The notes: a model not told the origin generated them from the sequence alone. A stretch of 5,999 nt of DNA from Clostridiales bacterium (GCA_021201515.1 JAJQET010000247.1:1-5999); one strand, 5' to 3'; positions 1 to 5,999 are shown, counted from the stretch's first letter. Made by a program: numbers and translations.

Positions 1-2077
1 GGCGGTGAAGGAGGCCAGCGCCTCCTTCCAGGAGGCTGTGCTGGGGGTCGGCTCCGGCCTATGTGATGTCAACGTGAACCGGGACGTGGAGACCCCCTTC
101 GGCTGGTGGGTCGGCCTGAACCCGGACGGCCCCTCCAACAAGACAGCGGAAGTCCTGCGGGTGGACAGCCTCTCCGGCAAAACGCTGGGAATCCTGGTGA
201 ATTACGGGCTGAAGCCCTGCGCCATTGACAACACCGAGATGGCCCAAGGGACCCGGCTGGTCTCCAGCGATGTGCCCGGCCTGGCCTGCACCCTGCTGGA
301 GGAGCGCTACGGCGCGCCGGTGCTGTTCACCATGAGCGCCGCAGGCGACCAGGTGCCCAAAGAGCAGGCCATTTACGATGTGGTGCAGCCGGACGGCACC
401 GTGGGCAAGACGGAGCTGGGCGTGGAAAAGGGCCTGGAAATCGTGCCCCGCCTGGGGACGCAGATGGCCCGTGAGCTGGAGTCCATTGTGGACGGCATCA
501 CTTGTCACGGCGCAGACACCGTTCTCAAAACCGGCTCCACCGCCATCACCTGGCCCAACAAGGCCAGAACCCCCATGCAGCCCACCAAAACGGTGGACTA
601 TCAGCCGGAGGGCGAGTCCGAAATCGACGCCCACGCCATCGTCCTGGGCGACCTGGCGCTGGTGGCGGTGAAGCCGGAGGTCAACGCCCAGACCGAGGCC
701 GAGCTGAAAGCTGCCTCCCCCTGCGCCAACACCATGCTGATCTCCATGGTCAACGGCGGCATGAAGTATATGCCCGACCGCGCCTCCTATGACCGCATCA
801 CCTGGGAGGCCCTCAGCGCCCAGCTGATGCCCGGCGGGGCGGAAAAATGGGTGGAGGCCGCATCCGGTCTGCTGACCGACATGGGGCAGGAAACCAACCT
901 CCCGGTTGTGACCGCCGTGGCCCAGCCCCGTCCGGACGGCGAGCGGCTGTGCCGGGTGGAAATCGACTTCCCGAAGGCCGTCCCCGCGCCGGAAGAGGTG
1001 CAGGTGCTGGGCCATACCGTCACCGGCTCCGCCGTCAGCGGGAAGCGCATGACCTTGACCCTCTCCGAGGAGGAGGCCTCCTCCTATGTGATTCCGCCTG
1101 TGTTCAACCCCAGCGGCCAGCCCCCCAAGGGAAAACCCAAGGGTAAGCCTGGTGGCAAGCCTGGCGACAGGCCGAAAGGTCCTGGGGGCGGCGGACAGGG
1201 CAAACGCCCCCGGAAGGCCATCTCCGTGGCGGTGAAGGTCCCCGGCTATGCCCAGGATATTTACGCCGGCGCAGTGCGGGAGGAGGTCATTGACGACTTC
1301 ACCCAGGGCGTTTACAAGGGCATCCTCTACAACCTGTTTACCCCGAAAACGCTGACGGAAGGGGCAGTGTATCCCCTGGTGATGTTCATCCCCGACGCCT
1401 CCGCCAACGGGAACGACCCCAAGATGGCGCTGAGCCAGGGCATCGGCGCAACCACCTGGGCGGAACCGGCCTGGCAGGAGCAACACCCCTGCTATGTGCT
1501 GGCGGTGCAGGTGCCGGACAACATCCAGCTGACCAATGACGACTATCAGGCCGCACCGGAGCTGGAGACCATCAAGGAGCTGCTGGACACCGTGGTTGCC
1601 GCCAATCAGGTGGACACGAAGCGGATTTACACCACCGGCCAGTCCCAGGGCTGCATGGCCTCCTGCGAGCTGAACATCCGCTATCCCGGCTACTTTGCGG
1701 GGACCCTCCTGGTGGCAGGCCACTGGGAGGTGGCCAAGATGGTGCAGCTGACAGACGCGAAGCTGTTCTTCGGCCTCAGCGAAGGCGACCTGAAGGGCTA
1801 CCCCAGCATGAACGCCATCACCGACGGACTGGAGCAAAATGGCGTGGCCATGGGCCGGGTGCGCCTCAACTTCCGGGAGGGCTGGGAAGTCAACAACCGG
1901 AAGGTGGAGGAAGCGGCCCAGGGCAACCAGGATGTATACGTCGTGTTCGACGCGGCGACGGTCTTTCCCGACGACGGGAAGGAACACCGCCTGATGGAGC
2001 ATCACAACCGTGGCTGGGAGCTGTTGTATCAGATGGATTCCGTTAAGGAATGGCTGTTCCGGCAGCAGAACGGATAA
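1..2077 (+). CDS. Ceramidase-like / alpha-beta hydrolase (esterase) fusion protein, 5'-truncated by the window edge
   Basis: A probable two-domain hydrolase. The frame is open to the window's left edge. The first in-window start is a GTG at 5, but the residues there already match the interior of the ceramidase fold, so the true start is upstream; residues below count from that GTG. Residues 10-298 resemble neutral/alkaline ceramidase: NVNRD (23-27), a GLNPDGP stretch, VNYGLKP (66-71), SAAGD (111-115), a PE motif (224-225), NGGMKYMPD and a WEA motif. The usual zinc-binding His of the NYACHP-type motif is Lys70 here, so this half may be inactive. Residues 302-365 look like a small beta domain, and 373-404 are a Lys/Gly/Pro-rich linker. 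Residues 430-690 are an alpha/beta hydrolase of the PHB-depolymerase/prolyl-oligopeptidase-like esterase type: nucleophile elbow GQSQG (Ser547), probable acid Asp595 in SEGD, and probable His666 or His667 near the C-terminus. Substrate unknown; an ester or acyl conjugate is plausible. Localisation cannot be judged without the N-terminus. Family call is firm for the C-terminal domain and good for the N-terminal one. Confidence 0.85.
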   Translation, partial: AVKEASASFQEAVLGVGSGLCDVNVNRDVETPFGWWVGLNPDGPSNKTAEVLRVDSLSGKTLGILVNYGLKPCAIDNTEMAQGTRLVSSDVPGLACTLLEERYGAPVLFTMSAAGDQVPKEQAIYDVVQPDGTVGKTELGVEKGLEIVPRLGTQMARELESIVDGITCHGADTVLKTGSTAITWPNKARTPMQPTKTVDYQPEGESEIDAHAIVLGDLALVAVKPEVNAQTEAELKAASPCANTMLISMVNGGMKYMPDRASYDRITWEALSAQLMPGGAEKWVEAASGLLTDMGQETNLPVVTAVAQPRPDGERLCRVEIDFPKAVPAPEEVQVLGHTVTGSAVSGKRMTLTLSEEEASSYVIPPVFNPSGQPPKGKPKGKPGGKPGDRPKGPGGGGQGKRPRKAISVAVKVPGYAQDIYAGAVREEVIDDFTQGVYKGILYNLFTPKTLTEGAVYPLVMFIPDASANGNDPKMALSQGIGATTWAEPAWQEQHPCYVLAVQVPDNIQLTNDDYQAAPELETIKELLDTVVAANQVDTKRIYTTGQSQGCMASCELNIRYPGYFAGTLLVAGHWEVAKMVQLTDAKLFFGLSEGDLKGYPSMNAITDGLEQNGVAMGRVRLNFREGWEVNNRKVEEAAQGNQDVYVVFDAATVFPDDGKEHRLMEHHNRGWELLYQMDSVKEWLFRQQNG
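1127..1174 (+). repeat. Degenerate 12-nt tandem repeat coding for a Lys-Gly-Pro linker
   Basis: Four consecutive 12-nt units inside the first gene encode KGKP, KGKP, GGKP and GDRP (residues 375-390). A Lys/Gly/Pro-rich tail to about residue 404 follows, including a four-Gly run and KRPRK. The units are degenerate at DNA level, so recent slippage is not obvious. The stretch is strongly basic and should be disordered. It separates the ceramidase-like half from the esterase half, most simply as a flexible tether or an expanded loop in the small beta domain. Confidence 0.7.
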
Positions 2078-2081
2078 GAAA

Positions 2082-2108
2082 ACCGGCAGCGGAAGTTCCG
2101 CTGCCGGT
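2082..2108. terminator. Perfect 12-bp hairpin just after the hydrolase gene
   Basis: ACCGGCAGCGGA (2082-2093) and TCCGCTGCCGGT (2097-2108) are perfect reverse complements around a 3-nt AGT loop, four bases after the hydrolase stop codon. On the + strand no T-run follows; the sequence continues ACGATGAGGG into the next gene's ribosome site. It is therefore not a classical intrinsic terminator for this operon. Read on the - strand the stem is followed by TTTTCTT, which would suit termination of antisense transcription. It may alternatively protect or delimit the upstream mRNA and lower expression of the genes below. The structure is plain; its function is inferred. Confidence 0.5.
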
Positions 2109-2125
2109 ACGATGAGGGTTGAATC

Positions 2126-2956
2126 ATGAAAATTAGTGAGATTATTGAGCGGGTCATCGCCTACCATCCGCCCTTCACCAGAGAGCATACCACGGACGTC
2201 ATCAAGTTCGGCGACCCGGAGCAGGAATGTACCGGCGTGGTGGTGACCTGTTTCCCGTCCATTGATGTGATTCGCAAAACGGCGGAGCTGGGCGCCAATT
2301 TCCTGATTGTCCACGAGCCGCTGTTCTGGAGCCATGAGGACACCACCGGCTGGCTGGAAAACAGCGCGGTCTACCAGACCAAGCGGCAGCTGCTCGCTGA
2401 CGCAGGCATCACGGTCTGGCGTGACCACGACCATATGCACGGCGAAGGCTGGGGGCCAAAGCGGGTCAACCTGGACGGGATGTATGACGGCATCATGCGG
2501 GAGCTGGGCTGGGAGCCCTACCTGGTGGAGTCGAAGAAGAAGCCTCTGGTCTTCCAAATCCCGGAGACGGACGGGGAGACCCTGGGGCACGAGCTGATGG
2601 AGAAGCTGAACCTGAAGGGCATCCGCATCGTTGGCGACCGGCATACGAAGGTCTCCCGGGTGTTCCTGTGTGAGCATATCGGCTCCAACGACCGCAACGC
2701 GGAGGAAAAGCTCCTGCGCACGGAGATGGAGGAGTACGACGCCCTGATCCCGCTGGAAATCATCGACTGGACGCTGTGCGCCTATGTCCGGGATTCCTGC
2801 CAGGCGGGCAGGCCGAAGGTGCTCTACAATGTGGGCCATTTCAATTTGGAAGAACTGGGTATGCGTTATATGGCGCGGTGGCTGCCGGGGCTGCTGGACG
2901 AGCAGATCCCCGTCACCTATGTGCAGTCCGGCGACGCCTTTGACTTTATCCTTTGA
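2126..2956 (+). CDS. NIF3/DUF34-family dinuclear metal-centre protein
   Basis: A 276-residue protein matching the NIF3 (DUF34, Nif3-like dinuclear metal centre hexameric) family, often labelled GTP cyclohydrolase I type 2; the true reaction of most members is unsettled. Visible signatures are VVVTCFPSIDVIRKTAELGA (38-57), corresponding to the family's conserved N-terminal strand-helix; IVHEPLFW (61-68); an HDHMH cluster (101-105); and a C-terminal NVGHFNLEE (235-243). Probable metal ligands are His63, Asp102, His238 and Glu242, with spacings like those of the canonical set. The second His of the usual HHP motif is Glu64. No signal peptide, so presumably cytoplasmic. The ATG at 2126 is preceded by GAGGG (2114-2118) at 7-nt spacing. 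Length fits the short bacterial form without the extra inserted domain. Its place among hydrolases suggests it acts on the same pathway. Family call is strong; specific function unknown. Confidence 0.88.
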   Translation: MKISEIIERVIAYHPPFTREHTTDVIKFGDPEQECTGVVVTCFPSIDVIRKTAELGANFLIVHEPLFWSHEDTTGWLENSAVYQTKRQLLADAGITVWRDHDHMHGEGWGPKRVNLDGMYDGIMRELGWEPYLVESKKKPLVFQIPETDGETLGHELMEKLNLKGIRIVGDRHTKVSRVFLCEHIGSNDRNAEEKLLRTEMEEYDALIPLEIIDWTLCAYVRDSCQAGRPKVLYNVGHFNLEELGMRYMARWLPGLLDEQIPVTYVQSGDAFDFIL

Positions 2957-2976
2957 ACAATACGATCAACATCAGC

Positions 2977-3006
2977 GCCTCCGGCCGCCTGCGGGCAGCC
3001 GGAGGC
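2977..3006. repeat. GC-rich inverted repeat between the NIF3 and MBL genes
   Basis: GCCTCCGGC (2977-2985) pairs perfectly with GCCGGAGGC (2998-3006) around a 12-nt loop, in the 71-nt gap between the two genes. No T-run follows, so intrinsic termination is unlikely. The stem ends 6 nt before the AAGGAAGG ribosome site of the next gene, so it could act as an mRNA stability or processing element or tune translation. The pairing is seen directly; any role is inferred. Confidence 0.45.
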
Positions 3007-3012
3007 CGGAGT

Positions 3013-3020
3013 AAGGAAGG
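3013..3020 (+). promoter_or_regulatory. Ribosome binding site fixing the MBL gene start
   Basis: AAGGAAGG lies 7 nt before the ATG at 3028. This choice removes 25 residues encoded from an upstream in-frame TTG at 2953, which overlaps the NIF3 stop, has no comparable ribosome site, and would translate the hairpin region into a low-complexity leader. Confidence 0.75.
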
Positions 3021-3027
3021 ACGGACC

Positions 3028-3951
3028 ATGAAAGCGATTGATTTTTCCTGTAAGCACGATATTCTGATTCGGCATAAGGACGGCACCCTGACCCCCATGG
3101 ACGAGCCGTATTATGAGCCGAAGCTGATCGCCCCCAACACCTGGCAGATCATGAGCTCCGGCGACTACCACTATCTGCTGGTGGGCGACGAGGAGGGCAT
3201 CACCATTGACACCGGCTACGGCGCGGGCAACCTGCGGGAGTATCTGGAGAGCCTGTGCGGCAAGCCTGTCCGCTGGGCGGTGAACACCCATCACCACTTT
3301 GACCACACCGCCAACAACTGCTACTTTGACCTGGTGTATATGGCGGAGGAATCCGTGGACCTGGCGGCGGTTCCCTACCCCAGCTTTGACGGCATCACCT
3401 TCCCCAGAGACTACGCCGTTCAGGTGGTGGACGACGGCTATATCATCCCCCTGAAGGGGCGGGAGCTGGAGGTGTTCAAAATCGGCGACCACACCGACGG
3501 CGGCATCGCCATCCTCGACCGCAAGGCGCGGCTTTTGTTCGCCGGGGACGAGATCATGCCCGGCGGCAAGCCCATCAGCAACACAGTGGAGAAGCTGCTG
3601 CGGGATACGGAAAAGCTGATGAAGCACAGAGATGAATTTGACCTGGTTTGCAGCGGCCCGGACACCATGGACCCGGAGGTGGTGGACATCACCTATGAAG
3701 CCTGCCAGCGCATCCTGGCCGGGGAGCGGACGCCGGAGGCCAAGAACAAGCGCCGGGGTATGCCCCACAGAAAGCCTGAGCCTGAGGGCGGCCCCAAGAT
3801 CTACGACTGCCAGCACCCCCATCCGGAGGACGTACACAACGGCAAGCCCCGGATGAGCATGGAGGATCAGGAGATCTTCTCCTACCGTGGACGGGAGTTC
3901 ACCTTCCAGGAGAGCAAGGTATTTGACAAGCCGGAAACGCCGAAGGAATAA
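3028..3951 (+). CDS. MBL-fold (metallo-beta-lactamase) metallo-hydrolase with C-terminal extension
   Basis: A 307-residue protein starting at the ATG with the best ribosome site. The MBL fold is shown by GITIDTGYG (57-65), the zinc motif THHHFDHT (87-94: His88, His90, Asp92, His93), GDHTDGG (153-159, His155) and FAGDE (171-175, bridging Asp174). These are the ligands of a dinuclear hydrolase of the glyoxalase II/lactonase superfamily. Where family members usually place the last zinc-ligand His, this protein reads CSGPDTMD (208-215), with no His. After the fold (from about 230) comes a 70-80-residue polar extension with KIYDCQHPHPEDVHNGK (257-273), which contains three His that could complete a metal site or bind substrate. 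No signal peptide; probably cytoplasmic. Genes on both sides are co-oriented, and the next gene follows within about 11 nt. Likely substrate class: ester, lactone or thioester; not determinable here. Confidence 0.88.
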   Translation: MKAIDFSCKHDILIRHKDGTLTPMDEPYYEPKLIAPNTWQIMSSGDYHYLLVGDEEGITIDTGYGAGNLREYLESLCGKPVRWAVNTHHHFDHTANNCYFDLVYMAEESVDLAAVPYPSFDGITFPRDYAVQVVDDGYIIPLKGRELEVFKIGDHTDGGIAILDRKARLLFAGDEIMPGGKPISNTVEKLLRDTEKLMKHRDEFDLVCSGPDTMDPEVVDITYEACQRILAGERTPEAKNKRRGMPHRKPEPEGGPKIYDCQHPHPEDVHNGKPRMSMEDQEIFSYRGREFTFQESKVFDKPETPKE

Positions 3952-3955
3952 GGGG
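3951..3955 (+). promoter_or_regulatory. Ribosome binding site of the flavoprotein gene, overlapping the MBL stop codon
   Basis: AGGGG starts at the last base of the MBL stop codon and lies 7 nt before the ATG at 3963. An adjacent in-frame GTG at 3960 would be only 4 nt away, so the ATG is preferred. The arrangement suggests translational coupling of the two genes. Confidence 0.6.
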
Positions 3956-3962
3956 CACCGTG

Positions 3963-5645
3963 ATGGAAGTAAACAAGCCATTGGAATGTGACGTTCTGGT
4001 GGCCGGCGGCGGCTCAGCGGGGATGATGGCCGCCATTGCGGCCGCCGACGCCGGGGCACGCACCATCATCGCGGAAAAGGCCAACACCCGCCGCAGCGGC
4101 AACGGCGCCACGGGGAACGACCATTTTCAGTGCTACATCCCTGAGGTACACGGCAGCGAGGGCGCATGGCTGAAGCTGCTGGCCCTCTCCCAGGAGGCCC
4201 GGGGCGGCCGGGATAAGGACATCAGCGCCGGATTCATGCGGGAGAGCATGGGCGTGGTGCTGGACTGGGAGCAGTGGGGCATCCCCATGCGTCCCCACGG
4301 GGGCTGGGAGTTCACCGGCCACTGCAAGCCGGGGCAGCAGGGCATCCACCTGAAATATGAGGGCGTCAACCAGAAACCCACGCTGACCAAAACCGCCCTG
4401 AAGCGGGGCGTTAAAATCCTGAACCGCCACCCGCTGTCGGAGCTGATCTGCGATGAAACCGGAGCCGTCTGCGGCGCCATCCTGGTGGACTTGACAGAGG
4501 ACACCCCGAAGCTCCAGGTGGTGCGGGCAAAGGCGGTGGTGATCGCCACCGCCGGCGTCTCCCGCATCAGCGGCGAAACGACGATGGGCTGGATGTTCAA
4601 CGCCGGCGGATGCCCGGCCAGCACCGCCACCGGACGGATCGCCGCCTACAAGGCTGGGGCCAGGCTGGTGAATGTGGACAACATCCTCAGCGGCGGGGCC
4701 GACTTCAAATTCTTCCACCGGGGCGGCAAGGCCACCTGGGTGGGAGTATACTCCGACCTGGAGGGGAAGCCGTTGGGCTCCGTCGTCCAAAAGCCCGACT
4801 GGAGATACGGCGATTATACCACCGACCTGTGGCAGGGAATGTTCGCCGCCCAGTACGAGGCGGGGAACCCGGTGTTCATGAACTGTTCCCAGGGGACGGA
4901 GGAGGACCTCGCCTACATGAAGTGGGCGCTGGTGCACGAGGGCAACAGCGCCACCTTACAGCATTTGGAGGACGAGGGCTTTGACTTCCGCACCCACATG
5001 GTGGAGTACGACTATTCCCCCAGCGGCGGCCCCAGCCCCTTCGGCAACGGCATCGACATCGAAGGCAGCGGCGCGACCACGGTGCCCGGCCTGTTTGCGG
5101 CCGGACAGGTGACCGGCAACGGCATCGGCGGCGTAGGGGCGGCGGCCACCCAGGGCCGCATCAGCGGACGGAGCGCCGCGGCCTACGCGCAGCAGACCGA
5201 GATCAAACCTGCTGAGGAGCGGCCTGTCGTGGCCGAGACGCTGGAGCGCTATACCCGTCTGCTGGCCAACGAGGTTAGCACCGCGACGCCCACCTGGCAG
5301 GAGGCCAACATTGCCATCATGCAGACCAACTGGAGCTACATGGGGGGCAAGGTGCGCAGCGAGCGTATGCTGCAAGTGGGCCTGTCCCACCTGCGGCGCA
5401 TCATGGGGAAGCTGGAGCAGCTTCACTGTGAGAACTCCCACGACTTCATGCACTGCCTGGAGGTGCAGGACATTGCGGCCCAGTCGGAGATCTGCTATCT
5501 GGCCGCCCTGTCCCGGAAGGAGAGCCGGGGTATGGTGAAAAGCGCGGACTACCCCTGGATCGACCCGGCCATGGACGGGAAGCTGCTGACCATTCAGCTG
5601 CAGGACGGACAGCCCGTGACGGATGCCCGCCCCAGACGGATGTAG
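3963..5645 (+). CDS. FAD-dependent oxidoreductase, fumarate reductase/AprA-type flavoprotein subunit
   Basis: A 560-residue soluble flavoprotein. The N-terminal Rossmann motif is VLVAGGGSAGMMAA (11-24), with Glu38 of IIAEK at the expected ribose-binding position. RRSGNGATGNDHF (43-55) matches the flavin-contact loop after the first beta-alpha-beta unit in this superfamily. IATAGVSRIS (194-203) and the closing FAD segment GLFAAGQVTGNGIGG (376-390), followed by a Gly/Ala-rich helix to about 409, complete the flavin domain. Residues about 420-560 form a helical C-terminal domain as in the SdhA/FrdA/AprA family. No Tat or Sec signal and no covalent-flavin or haem motif is evident, so a cytoplasmic enzyme is likely. 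The next gene encodes an AprB-like ferredoxin, so the pair probably forms an alpha-beta complex passing electrons between ferredoxin clusters and FAD. True AprA acts on adenylylsulfate, but no sulfate-reduction genes are near, so another substrate is more likely. An in-frame GTG at 3960 would add one residue. Confidence 0.88.
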   Translation: MEVNKPLECDVLVAGGGSAGMMAAIAAADAGARTIIAEKANTRRSGNGATGNDHFQCYIPEVHGSEGAWLKLLALSQEARGGRDKDISAGFMRESMGVVLDWEQWGIPMRPHGGWEFTGHCKPGQQGIHLKYEGVNQKPTLTKTALKRGVKILNRHPLSELICDETGAVCGAILVDLTEDTPKLQVVRAKAVVIATAGVSRISGETTMGWMFNAGGCPASTATGRIAAYKAGARLVNVDNILSGGADFKFFHRGGKATWVGVYSDLEGKPLGSVVQKPDWRYGDYTTDLWQGMFAAQYEAGNPVFMNCSQGTEEDLAYMKWALVHEGNSATLQHLEDEGFDFRTHMVEYDYSPSGGPSPFGNGIDIEGSGATTVPGLFAAGQVTGNGIGGVGAAATQGRISGRSAAAYAQQTEIKPAEERPVVAETLERYTRLLANEVSTATPTWQEANIAIMQTNWSYMGGKVRSERMLQVGLSHLRRIMGKLEQLHCENSHDFMHCLEVQDIAAQSEICYLAALSRKESRGMVKSADYPWIDPAMDGKLLTIQLQDGQPVTDARPRRM

Positions 5646-5650
5646 CGCCG

Positions 5651-5658
5651 AAGGAGGG
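5651..5658 (+). promoter_or_regulatory. Strong ribosome binding site fixing the ferredoxin start
   Basis: AAGGAGGG, near-perfect to the 16S anti-Shine-Dalgarno, sits 6 nt before the ATG at 5665 and just after the flavoprotein stop codon. An upstream in-frame start at 5623 would overlap the flavoprotein and add 14 residues that do not belong to the ferredoxin fold. Confidence 0.8.
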
Positions 5659-5664
5659 AAGCAT

Positions 5665-5892
5665 ATGCCGCCAATCATTCACAAGGAAAAATGTGTGGGC
5701 TGCATGAACTGCGCCAAGATTTGCCCCATGGACTGCTTCGGTGTCCAGAAAAAGGGCAGCCGGGTGCCGGAGATCCGGTTCCCGGACGAGTGCTGGCACT
5801 GCAACGCCTGTGTGCTGGAGTGTCCGGCAAAAGCCATCACGCTGCGGGTCCCCCTGCCGTCGATGATGGTGTTTATGGAAGTGCCCAAGTAA
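5665..5892 (+). CDS. 2x[4Fe-4S] ferredoxin, AprB-like electron-transfer subunit
   Basis: A 75-residue protein with two full 4Fe-4S cluster motifs: Cys10-x2-Cys13-x2-Cys16-x3-Cys20-Pro, and Cys43-x2-Cys46-x2-Cys49-x3-Cys53-Pro. Usually the first three Cys of one motif and the last Cys of the other bind each cluster. The PDECWHCNAC segment (40-49), with Trp after the first Cys of the second motif, and the short hydrophobic tail LPLPSMMVFMEV resemble the beta subunit of adenylylsulfate reductase and its small relatives, although the long C-terminal tail of true AprB is absent. An extra Cys24 follows the first motif. It lies 19 nt after the flavoprotein stop codon and is probably translated with it as the electron-carrying partner. 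Cytoplasmic. Confidence 0.9.
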   Translation: MPPIIHKEKCVGCMNCAKICPMDCFGVQKKGSRVPEIRFPDECWHCNACVLECPAKAITLRVPLPSMMVFMEVPK

Positions 5893-5999
5893 AGGAACCA
5901 CTGAATAAATGCAACTGCGGCGTCTTGCGGTAAATTTCCGCCAGAAATGCGTTGCAAAGTCTTGAAATCCGTCAGGATTCCTGCGCCTTTGCGCCTTTT
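5893..5999. other. Less GC-rich, repeat-bearing tail after the ferredoxin gene; possible 3' UTR or edge of a dispersed repeat
   Basis: No gene is supported here. Base composition drops visibly compared with the upstream genes. TGCAAC (5910-5915) is complementary to GTTGCA (5951-5956) and encloses GCGG (5917-5920 or 5927-5930) facing CCGC (5938-5941), so the stretch could fold into a branched hairpin. AATCC (5966-5970) and GGATT (5975-5979) form a 5-bp stem with a GTCA loop. GCGCCTTT occurs twice in tandem (5983-5990, 5991-5998), the second ending in a T-run cut by the window edge. The start, GGAACCACTGAATAAAT (5894-5910), superficially resembles IS terminal repeats, but no transposase or second end is visible. 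Confidence 0.4.

Noticed and set aside
5..7. GTG at 5 as the true start of the hydrolase
   Set aside because: The encoded sequence begins inside the conserved ceramidase-like fold, the frame is open to the window edge, and no upstream ribosome site can be seen, so the gene is truncated by the window rather than starting here.
59..2839. A 926-codon open frame on the - strand
   Set aside because: It lies antisense to two well-supported genes and runs through their intergenic hairpin. Its product is a low-information His/Leu/Gly/Val-rich string without recognisable motifs, the expected by-product of C/G-ending codons in GC-rich genes.
2953..3027. A TTG-initiated N-terminal extension of the MBL protein
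   Set aside because: No ribosome site, overlap with the NIF3 stop codon, and coverage of a hairpin; the ATG at 3028 has AAGGAAGG at good spacing.
2917..4059. A 380-codon open frame on the - strand
   Set aside because: Antisense to the MBL gene and spanning two gene junctions; no family motif and an Arg/Pro/Leu/His-rich shadow composition.
4014..4937. A 307-codon open frame on the - strand under the flavoprotein gene
   Set aside because: Completely inside a gene with clear FAD motifs; the antisense product shows no recognisable domain.
3963..5645. Naming the flavoprotein aprA or frdA
   Set aside because: The fold and partner resemble AprAB, but substrate-determining residues cannot be verified by eye and no sulfate-reduction context is present, so no symbol was assigned.
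5691..5933. An 80-codon + strand frame overlapping the ferredoxin
   Set aside because: It is an out-of-frame shadow of the ferredoxin gene, which has both Cys motifs intact and a strong ribosome site.

Overview
The window looks like chromosomal DNA from a GC-rich anaerobic Firmicute, most likely a gut Oscillospiraceae-type Clostridia (Flavonifractor/Lawsonibacter/Oscillibacter kind). The reasons are strong AAGGAGG-like ribosome sites, GC-rich coding with C/G-ending codons, a small two-cluster ferredoxin beside a soluble flavoprotein, and a clostridial-style esterase. This taxonomic call is inference; there is no rRNA or marker gene.

All five credible genes lie on the + strand, close together, and read as one operon-like block. 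(1) The 3' part of a large two-domain hydrolase: a neutral/alkaline ceramidase-like domain, a Lys/Gly/Pro-rich linker and an alpha/beta-hydrolase (PHB-depolymerase-like esterase) domain; its 5' end lies outside the window. A 12-bp hairpin follows its stop codon. (2) A NIF3/DUF34-family dinuclear-metal protein. (3) After a short gap with a second hairpin, a metallo-beta-lactamase-fold hydrolase with an unusual C-terminal extension. (4) An FAD-dependent oxidoreductase of the fumarate-reductase/AprA flavoprotein type. (5) A 75-residue 2x[4Fe-4S] ferredoxin resembling AprB. The last ~107 bases are less GC-rich, carry small inverted and direct repeats, and may be the edge of a dispersed repeat or the operon's 3' untranslated region.

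Together the block looks like an uncharacterised anaerobic catabolic module: two or three hydrolases (Ser esterase, MBL hydrolase, NIF3 protein) could open an ester, amide or lactone, and the flavoprotein-ferredoxin pair could then reduce or oxidise the product. The substrate cannot be read from the sequence. Three of the enzymes depart from family consensus at metal-ligand positions (His to Lys in the ceramidase-like domain, HHP to HEP in the NIF3 protein, no final zinc-ligand His in the MBL protein), which is the main point of interest. No transporter, regulator, transposase, tRNA, rRNA or CRISPR array is visible.
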